Source: Kiritimatiellia bacterium (GTDB taxonomy: Bacteria > Verrucomicrobiota > Kiritimatiellia > RFP12 > UBA3636). Taken from it: a DNA stretch of 9,317 nt. Location of the stretch: NCBI GenBank assembly GCA_017450425.1, contig JAFSUV010000120.1, positions 1 through 9,317 of the forward strand, given 5' to 3'. Positions 7,235 to 9,317 of the stretch are shown one piece after another. The notes below the pieces were generated by a model. It did not search any database. It was not told the origin of the DNA and saw only the letters and a list, made by a program, of their open reading frames with translations. The position numbers were made by a program, and so were the translations under genes. The first letter of the stretch is position 1. The number at the start of each line of letters is the position of its first letter.

Positions 7235-7260
7235 GCGGATTTTTCAAAGGAAAAGTCCGC
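7235..7260 (+). promoter_or_regulatory. 26-base stem-loop upstream of the sugar kinase gene
   Basis: Bases 7235-7245 pair with 7250-7260 to give an 11-base-pair stem with a single T-G wobble and a four-base loop (AAAG). It ends 20 bases before the kinase ATG. There is no T-run after it on either strand, so it is not a simple terminator. A weak -10-like TATGCT at 7225-7230 would put a plus-strand transcript start near 7237, at the foot of the stem. It could be an mRNA 5' structure or a palindromic operator; the sequence does not say which. Confidence 0.5.
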
Positions 7261-7280
7261 GAAAAACAGCATCGTCCAAA

Positions 7281-8354
7281 ATGAAAGTCCGCAAAAACGC
7301 CCGCTATGCCGTGGCCTGCCTTTCCAGCATGGGGCTGCGCATCACGCCCGCCGACCGCATGGCCGTGCACAATTCCAACCTTTTCCGCCTTCAGGCGACG
7401 AGCGCCGAGACGAACGTGCTCAACGTGACGAGCAGTCTCGGGCCGGAGTGCCTCGTCCTTACGCGGTTTGTCGAGGGCAGCCCCCTCGCCGCCTTCATCA
7501 AGGCGCAGCTGCGCGCGCGCAACATCGCGTACGCGGGGCCCGAAGTGCCGCAGGGCGGGCCGTGGGGCTACCGGCACCAGTTCAACGTGGCGGACAGCGG
7601 CTTCGGCCTCCGCGCCCCGCGGGTGTGGAACGACCGCGCGGGCGAAGTCGGGCGCACGCTCGACGCGAAGGACTACGACCTCGAGGACATCTTCGGCCGC
7701 CAGGGCGTGGCCATTCTGCACCTCTCCGGCCTCGTCGCGGCGATGAGCCCGGAGACGACGAAGGCGTGCCTCGCCGTCGCGAAGGCGGCGAAGAAGCACG
7801 GCACTCTCGTGTCGTTCGACCTCAACTACCGCGCCACGTTCTGGAAGGGCCGCGAAGAGGAGCTCGCCAAGGCGTTCCACAAGATCGCATCGGCGGCCGA
7901 CATTCTCGTGGGCAACGAAGAGGATTTCCAGCTCTGCCTGGGGCTCAAGGGGCCGGAAGCGGGCGGCAAAGACCTCGGCTCGAAGCTGGAAAGCTTCAAG
8001 GCGATGATCGAAACCGTCGCGAAGAAGTACAAGAACGCGAAGCTTTTCGCGACGACGCTGCGCCAGGTCGTCTCCGCGAGCCGCCACCTCTGGGGCGCGA
8101 TATTGCGCGTCGATGGCAAGTGGTACGTCGAGGAGCCGCGCGAAATCGAAGTCATGGACCGCATCGGCGGCGGCGACGGCTTTACCGGCGGCGTCCTCTA
8201 CGGAGTGCTCAAGGGCTGGGACGGCGAAAAGACGCTGCGCTTCGGCTGGGCAAGCGGGGTGCTCGCCGCGTCGTCGCTCAACGACTACGCCGAGCCGGCG
8301 GACGAAAAGCAGGTGTTTGACGTCTGGGCCGGCAACGCCCGGGTGCAGCGCTAG
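7281..8354 (+). CDS. kdgK: PfkB-family sugar kinase, 2-dehydro-3-deoxygluconokinase-like
   Basis: The protein is 357 aa, slightly longer than usual for KDG kinases (about 310-345). KDG kinase phosphorylates 2-keto-3-deoxygluconate to KDPG, which an aldolase splits to pyruvate and glyceraldehyde-3-phosphate. Matches to the KdgK branch: RVWNDRAGEVG (about 114-124, cf. the x-YDRA substrate-side segment), FDLNYRATFW (Asp180, Asn182), GNEEDFQ (from Gly211), ATTLRQVVSASRHLWGAIL and the ATP/catalytic motif DRIGGGDGFTGG, in which Asp299 is the expected base. The N-terminus fits the family start (strand, then MGLRITPADR), but the usual GGAE-N substrate loop reads TSAETNV, lacking both glycines. The start ATG has no clear ribosome site and follows a stem-loop; the next Met would delete the first strand. 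It is in line with cstA, 30 bases downstream. Sugar specificity is inferred from motif resemblance only; another aldonate or ribokinase-like substrate remains possible. Confidence 0.75.
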   Translation: MKVRKNARYAVACLSSMGLRITPADRMAVHNSNLFRLQATSAETNVLNVTSSLGPECLVLTRFVEGSPLAAFIKAQLRARNIAYAGPEVPQGGPWGYRHQFNVADSGFGLRAPRVWNDRAGEVGRTLDAKDYDLEDIFGRQGVAILHLSGLVAAMSPETTKACLAVAKAAKKHGTLVSFDLNYRATFWKGREEELAKAFHKIASAADILVGNEEDFQLCLGLKGPEAGGKDLGSKLESFKAMIETVAKKYKNAKLFATTLRQVVSASRHLWGAILRVDGKWYVEEPREIEVMDRIGGGDGFTGGVLYGVLKGWDGEKTLRFGWASGVLAASSLNDYAEPADEKQVFDVWAGNARVQR

Positions 8355-8368
8355 GCGCGCTGCGGTCT

Positions 8369-8374
8369 GGAGGG
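8369..8374 (+). promoter_or_regulatory. Ribosome binding site of cstA
   Basis: GGAGGG lies 10 bases before the ATG at 8385 and fixes that start. The 30-base gap after the kinase stop holds no promoter or terminator, supporting co-transcription with the kinase. Confidence 0.8.
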
Positions 8375-8384
8375 AACGCAAACC

Positions 8385-9317
8385 ATGAATGGCGTATCGC
8401 TTCTTGCGGCGGCGACTGCCGTTTTCTGCATCGCGTACTTTACGTACGGCAGGTTTCTCGAGCGGATTTTCGGCATCGACAAGACGCGCCGGACTCCGGC
8501 GTATTCGCTCGGCGACGGCGTGGACTACGTGCCGGCCTCCCCGGCGGTGCTTTTCGGCCACCACTTCGCATCGATCGCCGGCGCCGGCCCGATCGTCGGC
8601 CCCATCGCCGCCGCGTATTTCGGCTGGGGCGCGGTCGTGCTGTGGGTGGTGCTGGGGTGCGTCTTCATCGGCGCCGCGCACGACATGGTGTCGCTGTTCC
8701 TCTCGGTGCGCCACGAAGGCAAGTCGATCGCGTCGGTGATCGAGACGGTCCTCGGCAAGCCCGGCAAAATCCTCTTCCTCGCGTTTTGCTGGAGTACGCT
8801 CGTGCTGGTCTGCGCGGAGTTCACGCGCCAGGTGGCGGCCACCTTCACCGCGACGCCGGCCGTTGCCACGTCGTCGCTCCTGTTCATCGCGCTTGCCGCC
8901 GTTTTCGGCGTGGCGGTGAACAGGCTCGGCATGAAGGTCGCGCCGGCGACCGCGGTGTTCGTGCCGGTGATGTTCGCATGCGTCTGGATCGGCACCCGCC
9001 TCCCGCTCGACCTTGCGGCGCTGTGCGGCCTTTCCAACGCCGGCACCCAGGCGGCCTGGACCGTGGTGCTTCTCGCCTACTGCTTCCTCGCCTCCACGCT
9101 CCCGGTGTGGCTGCTGCTGCAGCCGCGCGACTACCTCAACAGCTACCTGCTCTACGCCATGATGGCGCTCGGCTTCGCGGGGGTGTTCGCGGCTTCGCCG
9201 GCGCTGTCGCTCGACGCCTTTACCGGCTTCAAGGCGGTGAACGGCGCCGGCGCGACCAATCCGCTCTTCCCGTTCCTCTTCATCACGATCGCGTGCGGGG
9301 CGTGTTCCGGCTTCCAC
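8385..9317 (+). CDS. cstA: CstA-family carbon starvation / pyruvate-peptide transporter (3' end beyond window)
   Basis: The first 311 codons are present and the frame is still open at the last base, so the gene is cut by the window edge rather than broken. Family blocks in order: DGVDYVPASPAVLFGHH (about 44-60), FGHHFASIAGAGPIVGP (57-73), GAAHDM (96-101), LPVWLLLQPRDYLNSY (239-254) and PLFPFLFITIACGACSGFH (293-311). Many hydrophobic helices are visible, for instance about 4-20, 83-98, 128-144, 163-178, 187-203, 225-240 and 257-270, so it is an inner-membrane carrier. In E. coli CstA and its paralogue BtsT take up peptides and pyruvate; the substrate here is inferred from family only. The N-terminus starts close to the YGRFLERIFG segment and lacks the extra leading helix region of the 701-aa E. 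coli protein, as in shorter family members. It is probably co-transcribed with the sugar kinase. Confidence 0.92.
   Translation, partial: MNGVSLLAAATAVFCIAYFTYGRFLERIFGIDKTRRTPAYSLGDGVDYVPASPAVLFGHHFASIAGAGPIVGPIAAAYFGWGAVVLWVVLGCVFIGAAHDMVSLFLSVRHEGKSIASVIETVLGKPGKILFLAFCWSTLVLVCAEFTRQVAATFTATPAVATSSLLFIALAAVFGVAVNRLGMKVAPATAVFVPVMFACVWIGTRLPLDLAALCGLSNAGTQAAWTVVLLAYCFLASTLPVWLLLQPRDYLNSYLLYAMMALGFAGVFAASPALSLDAFTGFKAVNGAGATNPLFPFLFITIACGACSGFH

Noticed and set aside
7221..9317. A 698-codon open frame on the minus strand opposite the kinase and cstA
   Set aside because: It is dominated by Arg, His, Glu and Ala, shows no family motif and spans two genes with clear motifs on the plus strand. 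It is a shadow frame.

Overview
The window reads as chromosomal sequence from a GC-rich, diderm (Gram-negative-type) bacterium. The support is a lipoprotein with a canonical lipobox, an LpxL/HtrB-type lipid A acyltransferase and purine-rich ribosome binding sites. The protein style (a large DUF3857/transglutaminase lipoprotein, a KdgK-type kinase with a DRIGGGD motif, a short-form CstA) would fit the Verrucomicrobiota/Kiritimatiellota/Lentisphaerota group, but that placement is inference and no marker here proves it. No phage, transposase, CRISPR or toxin-antitoxin signature was seen, and no non-coding stretch exceeds 300 bases.

Layout. Bases 1-142 are non-coding and carry a small tandem repeat. 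From 143 to 4162 (minus) lies one very large lipoprotein gene. It contains two consecutive DUF3857 + transglutaminase-like units; the first keeps a Cys-His-Asp triad and the second has lost the Cys and His. A 182-base divergent regulatory region (4163-4344) has a good sigma70-type promoter pointing right into a GT4 glycosyltransferase gene (4345-5622, plus). That gene converges on a minus-strand pair: a lysophospholipid acyltransferase of the LpxL/HtrB family (5669-6643) and the ribosome silencing factor gene rsfS (6648-6968), 4 bases apart. Upstream of rsfS on the same strand is a compact tRNA-Asp(GUC) unit with its own promoter, CCA-encoding tRNA and intrinsic terminator (7001-7198). Rightwards, after a 26-base perfect-looking stem-loop, come a KdgK-like PfkB sugar kinase (7281-8354) and, 30 bases later, a CstA-family transporter gene cut by the window end (8385-9317).

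How the genes relate. The left and centre are mostly cell-envelope functions: a secreted lipoprotein, a glycosyltransferase and lipid A acylation. rsfS and tRNA-Asp belong to translation. The kinase/transporter pair looks like a small carbon-metabolism operon. KDG kinase feeds the KDPG/pyruvate branch, and CstA/BtsT-type carriers are known to move pyruvate or peptides, so a link through pyruvate or sugar acids is plausible but unproven.

Most of the window is ordinary. The items most worth a second look are the tandem active/degenerate transglutaminase lipoprotein and the stem-loop in front of the kinase gene.
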